A stretch of DNA of 51,787 nt, taken from positions 1 through 51,787 of the forward strand of contig NZ_VZPF01000031.1 in NCBI RefSeq assembly GCF_008801695.1, given 5' to 3'. Origin of the DNA: Pantoea stewartii subsp. stewartii. GTDB taxonomy: Bacteria > Pseudomonadota > Gammaproteobacteria > Enterobacterales > Enterobacteriaceae. A program made the position numbers and the translations under genes. Shown piece after piece: positions 20,101 to 30,520 of this stretch (positions within the stretch are counted from its first letter, which is position 1; every line of letters begins with the position of its first letter). Under the pieces are notes generated by a model. It saw only the letters and a list, made by a program, of their open reading frames with translations. It had not been told where the DNA came from and ran no database searches.

Positions 20101-21089
20101 GTCTGACCGGTACTGAAAAAAGCGCCATTCTGATGATGACCATTGGTGAAGAACGCGCGGCGGAAGTCTTTAAGCACCTGAACCAGCGTGAGGTTCAGCA
20201 TCTGAGTGCCGCGATGGCCAGCATGCGTCAGGTCTCGCATAAGCAACTGACCGAAGTGCTGCGTGAGTTTGAAGGCGATGCCGAGCAGTTCGCGGCACTG
20301 AGCCTCAACTCGAACGATTACCTGCGCTCCGTGCTGACCCGGGCGTTGGGTGAAGAGCGTGCGTCAAGCCTGCTGGAAGATATCCTTGAAACCCGCGATA
20401 CCACCAGTGGTATGGAAACGCTCAACTTCATGGAACCGCAGGCCGCAGCCGATCTGATTCGCGACGAGCATCCACAGATCATCGCGACTATCCTGGTCCA
20501 CCTGAAACGTGGTCAGGCTGCCGATATTCTGGCCTTGTTTGATGAGCGCCTGCGTCATGACGTCATGCTGCGTATTGCTACCTTCGGTGGTGTGCAGCCG
20601 GCAGCGCTGGCAGAACTGACCGAAGTCCTGAACAGCCTGCTCGACGGTACCAACCTCAAGCGTGCGAAGATGGGCGGCGTGAGAACAGCGGCCGAAATTA
20701 TCAACCTGATGAAAACGCAGCAGGAAGAAGCGGTTATCGAAGCGGTACGCGACTTCGATGGCGAACTGGCACAGAAAATTATCGACGAGATGTTCCTGTT
20801 CGAAAACCTGGTGGAAGTGGACGACCGCAGTATCCAGCGTCTGTTGCAGGAAGTGGAATCCGAGCAGTTGCTGATCGCCCTGAAAGGTGCCGAGCAGCCG
20901 CTGCGCGAGAAGTTCCTCAAAAACATGTCAGCCCGTGCGGCCGATATCCTGCGCGACGATTTGGCCAACCGTGGTCCGGTACGTATGTCTGCAGTAGAGA
21001 ACGAACAGAAAGCGATCCTGCTGGTGGTGCGTCGTCTGGCAGAGTCCGGCGAGATGGTAATCGGTGGCGGCGAGGAAACCTATGTCTGA
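20097..21089 (+). CDS. fliG: Flagellar motor switch protein FliG
   Basis: A 330-aa rotor protein of the C-ring. The N-terminal domain ([19 protein letters not shown]) docks on FliF, the middle domain has the EHPQ motif ([15 protein letters not shown]), and the C-terminal torque domain carries the charged helix ([27 protein letters not shown]). Charged residues that face MotA are present. The start overlaps the fliF stop by four bases, and fliH starts inside its last codons. Confidence 0.97.
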   Translation: MSLTGTEKSAILMMTIGEERAAEVFKHLNQREVQHLSAAMASMRQVSHKQLTEVLREFEGDAEQFAALSLNSNDYLRSVLTRALGEERASSLLEDILETRDTTSGMETLNFMEPQAAADLIRDEHPQIIATILVHLKRGQAADILALFDERLRHDVMLRIATFGGVQPAALAELTEVLNSLLDGTNLKRAKMGGVRTAAEIINLMKTQQEEAVIEAVRDFDGELAQKIIDEMFLFENLVEVDDRSIQRLLQEVESEQLLIALKGAEQPLREKFLKNMSARAADILRDDLANRGPVRMSAVENEQKAILLVVRRLAESGEMVIGGGEETYV

Positions 21090-21777
21090 TGCATTTTCCG
21101 CCCGCCCCTGGCAACTGTGGCAGCCTGTAGAACTGGGGCGTCCTGAAGAGCCCGCGACGATTCAGGGTGAACCCGCAATCGAATTCTTCGAATCAGAAGA
21201 AGACGAACAGCAACAGCAGTTTGAGCAGATGCAGCAGCAGTTGCGTAAAGAAGCCCACGGTCAAGGCTACAGCGAAGGCCATCAGCAGGGGTTTAATGAA
21301 GGTCAGAAAGCCGGCTATGACGCGGGCTTTCAGCAAGGCCTTGCTGATGCGCAGCAACAGCAGGCTCCCTTACAGGCGCGAATGCAGCAGCTGGTGACGG
21401 AATTTCAAAATACGCTGGAATCGCTGGACAGCGTCATTGCTGCCCGCCTGATGCAGCTGGCTCTGGAAGCCGCGCGTTCGGTGATTGGTCAGGCCACCAC
21501 GGTGGATGGCAGTGCGTTGCTGCGCCAGATTCAGGGCTTACTGCAGCAGGAGCCCATGTTTAGCGGTAAGCCGCAGCTTCGGGTGCATCCTGATGACCTG
21601 CTGAGGATTGAACAAACACTGGGGCCAACGCTTGATCTGCACGGCTGGCGTTTACTGGCTGACAATACACTGCACCCCGGCGGCTGCAAGCTCAGTGCCG
21701 AAGACGGCGATCTTGACGCGAGCGTGGCAACCCGCTGGCAGGAACTGTGCCGTCTTGCCGCACCTGGAGAGTTTTAA
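21082..21777 (+). CDS. fliH: Flagellar export ATPase regulator FliH
   Basis: A 231-aa stator-like protein that binds the FliI ATPase and the C-ring protein FliN. The start [18 protein letters not shown] is chosen because FliH proteins begin MSD and carry the tryptophans that bind FliN and FlhA. A frame-open upstream ATG at 21064 lies deep inside fliG. Residues about 50-95 form a Gln/Glu-rich segment with GxxxG-type repeats ([19 protein letters not shown]), and the C-terminal domain ends [15 protein letters not shown]. The stop overlaps fliI by one base. Confidence 0.95.
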   Translation: MSDAFSARPWQLWQPVELGRPEEPATIQGEPAIEFFESEEDEQQQQFEQMQQQLRKEAHGQGYSEGHQQGFNEGQKAGYDAGFQQGLADAQQQQAPLQARMQQLVTEFQNTLESLDSVIAARLMQLALEAARSVIGQATTVDGSALLRQIQGLLQQEPMFSGKPQLRVHPDDLLRIEQTLGPTLDLHGWRLLADNTLHPGGCKLSAEDGDLDASVATRWQELCRLAAPGEF

Positions 21778-23138
21778 TGACCACTCGTCTGAACCGCTGG
21801 CTGGGCTCGCTTGATGCCTTCGAAAGTCGTATTGCGCAGGTGCAACCTGTTCGTCGCTATGGACGGCTGACGCGTGCCACCGGCCTGGTTCTCGAAGCAA
21901 CCGGCCTGCAGTTGCCGCTCGGTTCGACCTGTGTGATTGAACGTAATGACGGTAAAACGATTAGCGAAATTGAAAGCGAAGTCGTGGGCTTCAACGGTCA
22001 GAAACTGTTGATGATGCCGCTGGAAGAAGTGGACGGCATTCTGCCCGGCGCGCGCGTTTATGCCCGTACCACCGGCGATAACCCTCATTCAGGTAAACAG
22101 CTGCTGCTGGGGCCACAGCTGTTAGGCCGGGTGCTTGATGGCAGCGGCCGCCCACTGGATGGCTTGCCTTCCCCGGAAACGGGCTACCGTGCCCCATTGA
22201 ACACACCGCCGTTTAACCCTTTACAGCGCACGCCCATTACCGATGTGCTGGACACCGGCGTTCGGGCGATTAACGCCCTGCTCACCGTTGGCCGGGGACA
22301 ACGTATGGGCTTGTTCGCCGGATCAGGCGTGGGTAAAAGTGTGCTGCTCGGCATGATGGCGCGCTATACCCTGGCCGATGTGATCGTGGTGGGCTTAATC
22401 GGTGAACGTGGCCGTGAAGTTAAAGACTTTATTGAAAACATCTTAGGTGCTGAAGGCCGCGCCCGTTCGGTCGTCATCGCCGCGCCGGCAGATGTCTCAC
22501 CGCTACTGCGTCTGCAGGGTGCCGCTTACGCCACGCGCATTGCGGAAGATTTCCGCGATCGCGGTAAACATATTTTATTAATCATGGATTCGCTGACACG
22601 TTATGCCATGGCGCAACGTGAAATCGCGCTGGCGATTGGTGAGCCGCCGGCCACCAAAGGTTATCCACCTTCCGTATTTGCCAAACTGCCCGCCCTGGTT
22701 GAACGCGCGGGTAACGGCATCGATGGCGGCGGCTCGATCACGGCGTTTTATACCGTGCTGACCGAAGGCGACGATCAGCAGGACCCGATTGCTGACTCTG
22801 CGCGTGCCATCCTTGACGGCCACATTGTGCTGTCACGTCGTCTGGCCGAAGCCGGCCATTATCCGGCGATTGATATTGAAGCCTCAATCAGTCGTGCCAT
22901 GACGTCACTGATTGATGAAAACCATTATGCACGCGTGCGCCAGTTCAAACAGTTGCTCTCGAGTTTCCAGCGCAACCGGGATCTGGTCAGCGTCGGTGCC
23001 TATGCCGCCGGTAGCGATCCGATGCTGGACAAAGCCATTCAGCTTTATCCGCAGATGGAAGCCTTCCTGCAACAAGGCATTTTTGAGCGCAGTGAGTACG
23101 ACGATGCCTGCCTGCATTTACATGCATTGTTCGGTTAA
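21777..23138 (+). CDS. fliI: Flagellum-specific ATPase FliI
   Basis: A 453-aa F1-beta-like ATPase powering or priming type III export. The start [16 protein letters not shown] overlaps the fliH stop. Walker A is [15 protein letters not shown] near residues 180-190. The Walker B strand [14 protein letters not shown] and the catalytic Glu in [10 protein letters not shown] are present. Length and motifs match E. coli FliI (457). No defects seen. Confidence 0.97.
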   Translation: MTTRLNRWLGSLDAFESRIAQVQPVRRYGRLTRATGLVLEATGLQLPLGSTCVIERNDGKTISEIESEVVGFNGQKLLMMPLEEVDGILPGARVYARTTGDNPHSGKQLLLGPQLLGRVLDGSGRPLDGLPSPETGYRAPLNTPPFNPLQRTPITDVLDTGVRAINALLTVGRGQRMGLFAGSGVGKSVLLGMMARYTLADVIVVGLIGERGREVKDFIENILGAEGRARSVVIAAPADVSPLLRLQGAAYATRIAEDFRDRGKHILLIMDSLTRYAMAQREIALAIGEPPATKGYPPSVFAKLPALVERAGNGIDGGGSITAFYTVLTEGDDQQDPIADSARAILDGHIVLSRRLAEAGHYPAIDIEASISRAMTSLIDENHYARVRQFKQLLSSFQRNRDLVSVGAYAAGSDPMLDKAIQLYPQMEAFLQQGIFERSEYDDACLHLHALFG

Positions 23139-23166
23139 TTCGCGCGTTTGATATGAGGACATCGTA

Positions 23167-23610
23167 ATGAAAACAGTCAATGCCATTTACACTTTGCGTG
23201 ACCTGGCGGAACAGGATCTTGAACGCGCCGCCGTGCTGTTAGGCGATATGCGGCGTGGCCAGCAGGCTGCAAACGAGCAGCTCAGTATGTTGCTTGACTA
23301 TCAGGATGAATACCGCAACAAGCTGAACAGCGACATGTCCAGCGGTATTGCCAGCAACCGCTGGACGAACTATCACCAGTTCATTCAGACGCTGGAAAAA
23401 GCCATTGAGCAACACCGCAGTCAGTTGCAGCAATGGAATCAACGGCTTGAACAGGCACTGGTTAACTGGCGTGAAAAACAACAACGCCTCAATGCCTATC
23501 AGACGCTGATTACCCGGGCAGAAGAAAATGCATTACGACAAGAAAACCGTCTCGACCAGAAACGGATGGATGAATTTGCCCAACGGGCTGCACTGAGGAA
23601 AGGCGAATGA
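23167..23610 (+). CDS. fliJ: Flagellar export chaperone FliJ
   Basis: A 147-aa antiparallel coiled coil resembling the gamma subunit of F-ATPases. It inserts in the FliI ring and contacts FlhA. The sequence is almost all helical and charged ([27 protein letters not shown] ... [26 protein letters not shown]). GAGGA precedes the ATG, 28 bp after fliI. Its stop overlaps the fliK start (ATGA). Confidence 0.95.
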   Translation: MKTVNAIYTLRDLAEQDLERAAVLLGDMRRGQQAANEQLSMLLDYQDEYRNKLNSDMSSGIASNRWTNYHQFIQTLEKAIEQHRSQLQQWNQRLEQALVNWREKQQRLNAYQTLITRAEENALRQENRLDQKRMDEFAQRAALRKGE

Positions 23611-24875
23611 TTACGCTGCCAAACATTGCGTTGACAACGAAAACAACCGGCACCGCTGAAACATCGGGGACTACCGATCTGCTGAGCGGTGGCGAGGCGC
23701 TACCGAAGGACTTTATCACTACGCTGGGAAATCAGTTGCTTTCCCTGGCGAAACTGCACAGTAAAACCACGGTTGCAGCAGAAAAAAATAGCGTCGCTGA
23801 TGACGACAGCAAGGTTGCCACGTCGTTGAATGCATTGATCTCTTCGCTGGAAAACCCGACTGCACTCAGTGCGCTGTTTAAACCGGAAAATATTAAAGCC
23901 GGTACAAAATCAGCCGATGATAAGGGTGACGCGAAAGAGGCCGCGCTGAACAGCAGCGATATGCAAAATATTCAGGCGCTGTTTGCCATGTTACCAGCAA
24001 CCGGCTTGCAACAGGCCGTGAAAGACAGCACGACGACGCGTGACGTGGATATGCAACGCGATGCCGGACCGCGTTCTGCCTTATCGGCACTGACGCAGGC
24101 GGTGACCACGGCACTGAGCGGTGATGACAAAGACGCGAAAAACAGCAAGGTGCAGGATGGCGGTCTCCTGGCCAGTAACGTTGACCAGGCCAGCCGTGGG
24201 GTAACGCCCGCAGCCACGACGCAAACCGCATCGACACCGGCACAGTTGACTACAGACGCCAGTTTTCAGCAGATACTGAGCAGCGTCAACAAGCAGGATG
24301 AGCGTCCGATAAACGCTGCAGCCAGCGATAATCAGACGATGATTGCCGCGCCGATAACCAGCGCCAGCAGCGTTATGCAACCCTTCACGGCCTCTGCGTC
24401 GATGAACACGCCGTCTACGCCGATGCTGAATGCCCACCTGGGTAGCAATGAATGGCAGCAGGCCCTGAGTCAACAAATTGTGATGTTCAGTCGTAACGGC
24501 CAGCAGAATGCGGAGTTACGCCTGCATCCAGAAGATCTCGGTGCGATCCAGATCAGCCTGAAACTGAATAACGATCAGGCACAGTTAAATATGGTTTCAG
24601 GTCACAGCCATGTCAGGGCTGCACTGGAAGCCGCGCTTCCTCAGCTGCGCACTGCGCTGGCTGAAAATGGTATTAACCTGGGTGAGAGTCAGGTCAGCAG
24701 TGACAGTTTCGCGCAAGGGCAAAGCTTCCAGCATCAGCAGGAGGGGCGTCGCGACGGACAGCACGGCAGCTTCTCTCTGACCCAGGACAGTGATAACGAC
24801 ATCACGCCGATTGCCGTACCGCAGGCTCTTCAGGCCCGGTTAAACGGTAAGGGCGCCGTCGACACCTTTGCCTGA
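23607..24875 (+). CDS. fliK: Flagellar hook-length control protein FliK
   Basis: A 422-aa exported ruler that measures hook length and switches export specificity. The N-terminal about 270 residues are low-complexity and rich in A, T, S, D and Q, as in the family. The conserved C-terminal domain (about 285-385) has [38 protein letters not shown], which contacts FlhB. A glutamine-rich tail follows. The start overlaps fliJ. A 129-bp gap to fliL is the longest inside the operon. Confidence 0.95.
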   Translation: MITLPNIALTTKTTGTAETSGTTDLLSGGEALPKDFITTLGNQLLSLAKLHSKTTVAAEKNSVADDDSKVATSLNALISSLENPTALSALFKPENIKAGTKSADDKGDAKEAALNSSDMQNIQALFAMLPATGLQQAVKDSTTTRDVDMQRDAGPRSALSALTQAVTTALSGDDKDAKNSKVQDGGLLASNVDQASRGVTPAATTQTASTPAQLTTDASFQQILSSVNKQDERPINAAASDNQTMIAAPITSASSVMQPFTASASMNTPSTPMLNAHLGSNEWQQALSQQIVMFSRNGQQNAELRLHPEDLGAIQISLKLNNDQAQLNMVSGHSHVRAALEAALPQLRTALAENGINLGESQVSSDSFAQGQSFQHQQEGRRDGQHGSFSLTQDSDNDITPIAVPQALQARLNGKGAVDTFA

Positions 24876-25004
24876 CAGCGACAAACGCTGAAGGTAAGCG
24901 TAAAACCCGTGTCTTTTCTTGCCATTGTTTGACTTAAGACACGCGATAATCTGTTCAGGTGAGCCGAGAGGCTCGCCCATAATTCACAGGAAGTAACTGC
25001 TAAA

Positions 25005-25490
25005 ATGTCTGATAACGCGAAAGCTAAAGGTCGCAAACGTAAAATCCTGATTCCAGTGTTGCTGATCGTAACGCTGGCCGCTTGCAGCGTGGCAGGCTAT
25101 GCAGTCTGGCGAATAATGAATAAACATGAGGGCGATAAGCCGGAGGTCGCGAAAGTTGAACCGCCTCCCGCCCCGGTCTTTTTTGCACTTGATACATTTA
25201 CGGTTAACCTGGTCAATCCCGACAACGATCCAGACCGTGTACTGTACGTAGGGTTTACTCTGCGTCTGCCGGATGAAGAAACGCGTCGTCGGATGAGTGA
25301 CTATCTGCCTGAGGTTCGCAGTCGTCTGTTACTGCTGCTTTCTCGCCAGAGCGCTGCTGCGCTGGCGACAGAGCAAGGAAAGCAAGCGCTTGTTGAGCAA
25401 ATCAAACAGGCGCTGGCACCACCGCTGGTGAAAGGTCAACCTCCGCAGGTCGTAGACGACGTACTGTTTACCGCCTTCATTTTGAGGTGA
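25005..25490 (+). CDS. fliL: Flagellar basal body-associated protein FliL
   Basis: A 161-aa inner-membrane protein associated with the stator units. A basic N-terminus ([11 protein letters not shown]) and one transmembrane segment (about 16-37) lead to a stomatin-like periplasmic domain ([29 protein letters not shown]). The ending [12 protein letters not shown] is characteristic. AGGAAG lies upstream. It is the first gene of the fliL-R group, four bases before fliM. Confidence 0.96.
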   Translation: MSDNAKAKGRKRKILIPVLLIVTLAACSVAGYAVWRIMNKHEGDKPEVAKVEPPPAPVFFALDTFTVNLVNPDNDPDRVLYVGFTLRLPDEETRRRMSDYLPEVRSRLLLLLSRQSAAALATEQGKQALVEQIKQALAPPLVKGQPPQVVDDVLFTAFILR

Positions 25491-25494
25491 ATCA

Positions 25495-26502
25495 ATGGGC
25501 GACAGCATTCTCTCCCAGGCTGAAATTGACGCGCTATTAAACGGCGACAGTGGCAGCGCGGAAGAAGAAAAGAAACAAAACGGGCCAGAGGGCGATATTC
25601 GCCCTTATGATCCCAATACCCAGCGCCGCGTGGTGCGCGAGCGTTTACAGGCGCTGGAAATTATTAACGAGCGTTTTGCCCGTCATTTCCGTATGGCGCT
25701 GTTTAACCTGCTGCGCCGTAGCCCGGATATCAGCGTGGGCGCGATCAAGATTCAGCCATACCATGAGTTTGCCCGCAACCTGCCGGTGCCAACGAACCTG
25801 AACCTGATCCACCTGAAACCGCTGCGCGGCACGGCTCTGGTCGTGTTTTCACCGAGCCTTGTATTTATTGCCGTTGATAACCTTTTTGGCGGAGATGGGC
25901 GTTTTCCGACTAAAGTAGAAGGACGTGAGTTCACGCATACCGAGCAACGCGTCATTCGTCGTATGCTGAAACTGGCGCTTGATGGCTACAGCGATGCGTG
26001 GAAAGCGATTTATCCTCTGGATGTCGAGTACGTCCGTTCGGAAATGCAGGTGAAGTTCACCAACATCACCACATCGCCTAACGATATCGTCGTCAACACA
26101 CCGTTCCAGGTCGAGATTGGCAACCTTGTCGGTGAGTTCAACATCTGTATTCCGTTTTCGATGATTGAACCTTTGCGTGAAATGCTGGTGAATCCGCCGC
26201 TGGAAAACTCGCGGTCAGAAGATACACACTGGCGGGACAATCTGGTGAAGCAGGTTCAGCATTCTGAACTGGAACTGATTGCCCATTTTGCTGAAACGTC
26301 GTTGCGTCTGTCACGCGTGTTGCAGCTGAAACCCGGCGATGTCCTGCCGATTGAAAAACCCGAGCGCATTATTGCCCACGTGGACGGTGTGCCTGTTTTA
26401 ACCAGCCAGTACGGTACACTTAACGGTCAGTATGCGCTGCGTGTAGAACATTTGATTAACCCGATTTTGAATTCGCTTAACGAGGAACAGCCCCATGACT
26501 GA
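25495..26502 (+). CDS. fliM: Flagellar motor switch protein FliM
   Basis: A 335-aa C-ring protein that binds CheY-P and reverses rotation. The N-terminal MGDSILSQAEIDALLN is the CheY-P binding helix. The middle CheC-like domain has the GGDGRFPTKVEGREFT region. The C-terminal SpoA domain (about 260-325) ends with the LNGQYALRVEHLINPILNSL segment. The sequence is very close to E. coli FliM (334). Its last codons overlap fliN by eight bases. Confidence 0.98.
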   Translation: MGDSILSQAEIDALLNGDSGSAEEEKKQNGPEGDIRPYDPNTQRRVVRERLQALEIINERFARHFRMALFNLLRRSPDISVGAIKIQPYHEFARNLPVPTNLNLIHLKPLRGTALVVFSPSLVFIAVDNLFGGDGRFPTKVEGREFTHTEQRVIRRMLKLALDGYSDAWKAIYPLDVEYVRSEMQVKFTNITTSPNDIVVNTPFQVEIGNLVGEFNICIPFSMIEPLREMLVNPPLENSRSEDTHWRDNLVKQVQHSELELIAHFAETSLRLSRVLQLKPGDVLPIEKPERIIAHVDGVPVLTSQYGTLNGQYALRVEHLINPILNSLNEEQPHD

Positions 26503-26908
26503 CAGCAAGAAACCGTCCGATGACACCATCTCTGCGGACGATCTGTGGGCTGAAGCAATGAATGAGCAGGTGGGCTCTGGTGCCAGCACCTCACAGAGTG
26601 ATGACGTTTTCAAATCGTTTGAAAGCAGCAACACTTCAGGCTCATTGCAGGATATTGACCTGATTATGGATATCCCGGTAAAACTGACTGTGGAACTGGG
26701 CCGCACCAAGATGACCATCAAAGAACTGCTGCGTCTGACACAGGGTTCTGTGGTCTCACTGGATGGTCTCGCAGGCGAGCCGCTGGATATCCTGATTAAC
26801 GGTTACCTGATTGCGCAGGGTGAAGTCGTGGTCGTTAACGACAAATATGGTGTGCGTATCACCGACATCATTACGCCTTCAGAACGTATGCGCCGTCTGA
26901 GCCGTTAA
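26495..26908 (+). CDS. fliN: Flagellar motor switch protein FliN
   Basis: A 137-aa C-ring protein. A variable acidic N-terminal segment (about 1-50) is followed by the SpoA domain (MDIPVKLTVELGRTKMTIKELLRLTQGSVVSLD ... GVRITDIITPSERMRRL). It forms the base of the C-ring and receives FliH-FliI cargo complexes. It overlaps fliM and is one base from fliO. Confidence 0.97.
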   Translation: MTDSKKPSDDTISADDLWAEAMNEQVGSGASTSQSDDVFKSFESSNTSGSLQDIDLIMDIPVKLTVELGRTKMTIKELLRLTQGSVVSLDGLAGEPLDILINGYLIAQGEVVVVNDKYGVRITDIITPSERMRRLSR

Positions 26909-26909
26909 T

Positions 26910-27308
26910 ATGAATAACCAGAATCATACTGTCCAACCGGCTACGCCGCAGACGCCCGCCATCTCAGCGGGCTCTGTACTGACTCAGGTAAGTGGTGTTC
27001 TGGTTGTTATTATCCTGTTGATTCTGGCATGCGCCTGGCTGGCCCGTCGTATGGGCTTTGCGCCGAAAAAAGTCGGCAGCCGTGAGCTGACGCTCACGGC
27101 CAGTGTCCAGGTCGGTCAGCGCGAGCGCGTCGTCATCGTTGATACGCCAGATGCCCGTCTGGTACTGGGCGTAACGGCACAGCAAATTACCCACCTGCAT
27201 ACGTTGCCACCGGGTTCACCCGATGTAGACACCGCGGAAAAGGCAGCACCGCAGGATTTTCGTCAGTTATTACAGAATCTGGTTAAATGTCCCGGAAAAA
27301 ACCCATGA
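26910..27308 (+). CDS. fliO: Flagellar export assembly protein FliO
   Basis: A 132-aa bitopic inner-membrane protein that helps FliP form its pore complex. One transmembrane helix lies near residues 22-46 ([26 protein letters not shown]), followed by a cytoplasmic SH3-like domain ([30 protein letters not shown]). The stop overlaps the fliP start. Length is close to E. coli (121). Confidence 0.94.
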   Translation: MNNQNHTVQPATPQTPAISAGSVLTQVSGVLVVIILLILACAWLARRMGFAPKKVGSRELTLTASVQVGQRERVVIVDTPDARLVLGVTAQQITHLHTLPPGSPDVDTAEKAAPQDFRQLLQNLVKCPGKNP

Positions 27309-28039
27309 TGCGTCGACTGCTCCCTCTTCTGCCGCTGCTGTTGCTGGCACCGGTTGCTCACGCCCAGTTACCAGGCCTGGTAAGCCAGCCATTAGCCAAT
27401 GGTGGCCAGAGCTGGTCACTTCCGGTACAAACGCTGGTATTTATTACCTCGTTGACGTTTCTGCCGGCCATTCTGTTAATGATGACCAGCTTCACCCGCA
27501 TCATTATTGTTTTTGGTCTGCTGCGTAATGCGCTGGGCACGCCCTCTGCGCCGCCCAATCAGGTATTACTGGGCCTGACGCTCTTTTTAACTTTTTTTAT
27601 TATGGCACCTACCTTTGATAAAATTTATCAGGATGCCTATCTACCTTTCAGTCAGGATAAAATCAGTATGGATGTGGCCATTGATAAAGGCGCACAACCC
27701 CTGCGTGAATTTATGCTGCGTCAAACGCGTGAAGCTGACTTAGCGTTATTTGCCCGTCTGGCAAATACGCCTCCCATTGTCGGGCCGGAAGCCGTGCCGA
27801 TGCGTATTTTATTACCTGCTTATGTGACCAGTGAATTAAAGACCGCCTTCCAGATTGGATTTACCGTCTTTATTCCTTTTTTAATTATTGACCTTGTCGT
27901 GGCCAGCGTATTAATGGCGCTGGGTATGATGATGGTGCCGCCGGCAACCATCGCCCTGCCCTTTAAATTAATGTTATTTGTTCTGGTGGATGGCTGGCAG
28001 TTGCTGGTTGGATCGCTGGCACAAAGTTTCTATTCCTGA
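27308..28039 (+). CDS. fliP: Flagellar export gate protein FliP
   Basis: A core subunit of the export gate (five FliP, four FliQ and one FliR). It has a signal peptide ([18 protein letters not shown]), unusual for an inner-membrane protein and typical of FliP, followed by four membrane segments. [39 protein letters not shown] and the end [16 protein letters not shown] are near-identical to E. coli. The start at 27308 overlaps the fliO stop (TGATG). An ATG three bases earlier is equally possible and adds one Met. Confidence 0.96.
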   Translation: MRRLLPLLPLLLLAPVAHAQLPGLVSQPLANGGQSWSLPVQTLVFITSLTFLPAILLMMTSFTRIIIVFGLLRNALGTPSAPPNQVLLGLTLFLTFFIMAPTFDKIYQDAYLPFSQDKISMDVAIDKGAQPLREFMLRQTREADLALFARLANTPPIVGPEAVPMRILLPAYVTSELKTAFQIGFTVFIPFLIIDLVVASVLMALGMMMVPPATIALPFKLMLFVLVDGWQLLVGSLAQSFYS

Positions 28040-28065
28040 TCTTGTGAGTGGCACAGGAGATATTC

Positions 28066-28335
28066 ATGACACCTGAATCGGTAATGGTAATGGGCCAGGA
28101 GTCGATGCGCGTCGCGTTGCTGCTGGCCGCTCCGATGCTGCTGGCCGCCCTGGTCAGCGGTTTACTGGTGAGCTTGCTTCAAGCAGCGACCCAGATTAAT
28201 GAACAAACGCTGTCTTTCATTCCTAAGATTATTGCGGTGGCGGCCACGGGCGTCGTTGCCGGTCCCTGGATGTTAAACGTCTTGCTGGATTATATCCGCA
28301 CCGTTTTTTCTAACCTGCCCTATATCATCGGCTGA
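28066..28335 (+). CDS. fliQ: Flagellar export gate protein FliQ
   Basis: An 89-aa protein with two membrane helices (about 15-38 and 50-75). [18 protein letters not shown] and the [23 protein letters not shown] end are typical. The start at 28066 has AGGAGA seven bases upstream and matches the family. The open frame extends 18 bases further without a better ribosome site. The stop overlaps the fliR start. Confidence 0.97.
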   Translation: MTPESVMVMGQESMRVALLLAAPMLLAALVSGLLVSLLQAATQINEQTLSFIPKIIAVAATGVVAGPWMLNVLLDYIRTVFSNLPYIIG

Positions 28336-29120
28336 TGATTACGCTCGACAGCAGCCAGCTTGTTCACTGGATAAGCCAGTTTTTCTGGCCGATGGTGCGC
28401 ATTCTGGCGCTGATTGCGACAGCGCCGGTATTGAGTGAGCGCGCCATCAGCAAACGGGTGAAAATCGGCCTGGCGGCCATGATCACCTGGTTGCTGGTCC
28501 CGCTGTTACCGCCGGTGAACGTCACCCTGTTTTCGCCGGCCGGTTTCATGCTGCTGATTCAGCAAATGCTGATTGGTATCGCCATTGGTTTTACGATGCA
28601 GTTTGCCTTTGCAGCTGTCCGGGCGGCCGGTGAACTGATTGGTTTGCAGATGGGTCTGTCATTTGCGACGTTTTTTGATCCCGCCAGTCGGCTTAATATG
28701 CCGGTCCTTGCGCGTTTTCTCGACATGCTGGCCATGTTACTGTTTTTATCCTTCAACGGTCATTTGTGGCTTATCTCACTGTTGGCGGACAGTTTTCATA
28801 CACTTCCTGTAGGTGGAACACCACTTGAAGCTAATGCTTTTATGGCGCTTGCAAAATCAGGCGGCATGATTTTCCTTAATGGCATGATGTTAGCGTTACC
28901 CTTGATCGTTCTGCTACTCACGCTAAACATGGTCCTGGGTTTGTTAAACCGTCTTTCACCACAGTTATCAATCTTCGCGATCGGCTTCCCGATTACCTTA
29001 TCAGTCGGCATTTTGACGATTAGCCTGCTGATGCCCCTTCTCGCCCCGTTCTGTGAGCACCTGTTCGGCGAAATATTTGATCTTCTGGCCCAGTTCCTCA
29101 CCGAACTGTCCCCCTCCTGA
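28335..29120 (+). CDS. fliR: Flagellar export gate protein FliR
   Basis: A 261-aa polytopic protein (about six membrane segments) that caps the FliPQR gate. The [26 protein letters not shown] region, [14 protein letters not shown] and the [20 protein letters not shown] end match E. coli FliR. It overlaps fliQ by one base. It is the last gene of the fli operon, with rcsA following on the same strand as in E. coli. Confidence 0.97.
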   Translation: MITLDSSQLVHWISQFFWPMVRILALIATAPVLSERAISKRVKIGLAAMITWLLVPLLPPVNVTLFSPAGFMLLIQQMLIGIAIGFTMQFAFAAVRAAGELIGLQMGLSFATFFDPASRLNMPVLARFLDMLAMLLFLSFNGHLWLISLLADSFHTLPVGGTPLEANAFMALAKSGGMIFLNGMMLALPLIVLLLTLNMVLGLLNRLSPQLSIFAIGFPITLSVGILTISLLMPLLAPFCEHLFGEIFDLLAQFLTELSPS

Positions 29121-29747
29121 ACATTAAGTATCTAACTATTTTTTCTTTTCCATACTTAAGAAATTCACAACTATCCGGGCATTTTTCAAACCATATTTTC
29201 CAGAAATCAACTAAGGATATTCTGATAAATGTGCGATAAGTCTTAAAATAATTCTTATTAAACCGCGCATCGCGTATTTTAGTCGGGCGGTACACAGAGT
29301 CATCGACAGGGTTGTTTTGGTGATAAAATCGGCAATGCATTGAAATTAAACAAGAAAAAATATTGTGTGATTTTTCTTGTCAGAAAATGTTTTTTCCGGC
29401 ATTGTCAACTCACTCTTCAGCCTTACACTTTCGTGAAACAAATGTTTTTAAGACTTGTCCTATCAGAAAACTCTGGGTTTTCAGCGATAGTGACATTGCT
29501 CCCAAAAACGGTGTTTCGCGCCGGTACGACTTTACATCAATACCCGATGTGGATTCGACGCCAGGTGTGGGGCCAGAGTAAGAAAAAATTTTGCAGAACG
29601 GGTCAAGGAAGAAGACTTTTACGGGCGTTTGCCCGTTGCCACGCTGCATCAGCAGAATAAAAAAAAGCGCTTTGGAAATCTTCTCGTACCGCAACGCGTA
29701 ATTCATCGTTGATTTAAACGGATAACAAATTGGTGAGGGTCGCTAAC
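29121..29747. other. Long AT-rich rcsA upstream region
   Basis: A 627-bp AT-rich stretch between fliR and rcsA. It holds an RcsAB-type box (29212-29225). No open frame here has a credible ribosome site or product. The AT richness suggests H-NS silencing, as known for rcsA in E. coli (inference). Confidence 0.6.
29212..29225 (+). promoter_or_regulatory. Putative RcsAB box (rcsA autoregulation)
   Basis: TAAGGATATTCTGA resembles the RcsAB operator found upstream of E. coli rcsA (TAAGGATTATCCGA type). It lies in the long AT-rich region before rcsA, though about 520 bp from the start codon. Confidence 0.65.
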
Positions 29748-30384
29748 ATGCCAACGATTATTATGGATTCCTGCAACTACACACGCCTGGGATTATCGGA
29801 CTATATGTCTTCTAAAGGAGTGAAGAAGAAAAATATTACTTCTGTCTCCGATATTGAGCAATTACAGCAAAGATGTGAGCAGTTGAAACCAGGTGTTGTG
29901 TTTATTAATGAAGACTGTTTCATTCACGAAACCGACTCAAGCGAGCGCATTCGCAGCATTATTAATCAGCATCCAGAAACACTGTTTTTTTATTTTTATG
30001 GCCATCAGTAATATTCATTTTGAAGAATATCTGTATGTCCGAAAAAATTTAATTATTACGTCGAAAGCCATTAAACCTTCAACGCTGGATTCTCTCCTTA
30101 GCACGTATTTGCAAAAGAAACTTAACATGTCTCCGCGTATTTCCTCAGGGCTGGACGTTCACCCTCTGACGTTGAGCCAGACTGAGTCAAATATGCTGAA
30201 AATGTGGATGTCGGGTCATGACACCATCCAGATATCCGACAAAATGCAAATTAAAGCGAAGACGGTCTCTTCCCATAAAGGAAACATTAAGCGGAAAATT
30301 AAAACGCACAACAAGCAGGTTATTTACCATGTCGTGCGCTTAACCGATAACGTGACCTCTGGTATTTACGTCAACGTAAGATAG
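29748..30384 (+). pseudogene. rcsA: Capsule synthesis co-regulator RcsA, frameshifted in a poly-T run
   Basis: RcsA is the LuxR-type partner of RcsB, activating capsule genes and repressing flhDC. The N-terminal half starts at 29748 (MPTIIMDSCNYTRLGL) and is clear to HPETLF. A T7 run at 29985-29991 then shifts the frame to a stop at 30011. Removing one T restores [13 protein letters not shown] and the remainder, including the HTH domain ([42 protein letters not shown]) and the end IYVNVR. The repaired product is about 211 aa (E. coli 207). The C-terminal half is highly conserved, so the lesion is either very recent, phase-variable or a sequencing error. Confidence 0.93.
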
Positions 30385-30399
30385 TTTGCCGCCTCACAG

Positions 30400-30426
30400 A
30401 ACTGGCCCAAAAGGCCGGTTTTTTTT
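30400..30426 (+). terminator. rcsA terminator
   Basis: AACTGGCC-CAAAA-GGCCGGTT (8-bp stem with one G-T pair) followed by six more T residues, 16 bp after the rcsA stop codon. Confidence 0.88.
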
Positions 30427-30459
30427 AGTGATTAGCGATCAAGATCTCAATTTTCAGCA

Positions 30460-30486
30460 TAAACCTTTTCCTGCTCCTGCCGATGT
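30460..30486 (+). promoter_or_regulatory. Sigma-28 (FliA) promoter of chemoreceptor gene
   Basis: TAAACCTT, an 11-nt spacer, then GCCGATGT match the class 3 flagellar promoter, 35 bp upstream of the receptor start at 30521. Confidence 0.85.
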
Positions 30487-30520
30487 TTTTTTCATCAGGC
30501 CCCCTTAAGAGAGCAAGGAA

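Noticed and set aside
24081..24476. 131-codon minus-strand frame inside fliK
   Set aside because: Arises from the low-complexity Ala/Thr/Gln codons of FliK.
29340..29706. Open frames on both strands in the rcsA upstream region
   Set aside because: No ribosome sites, no recognisable products and skewed composition. More likely a long regulatory region.
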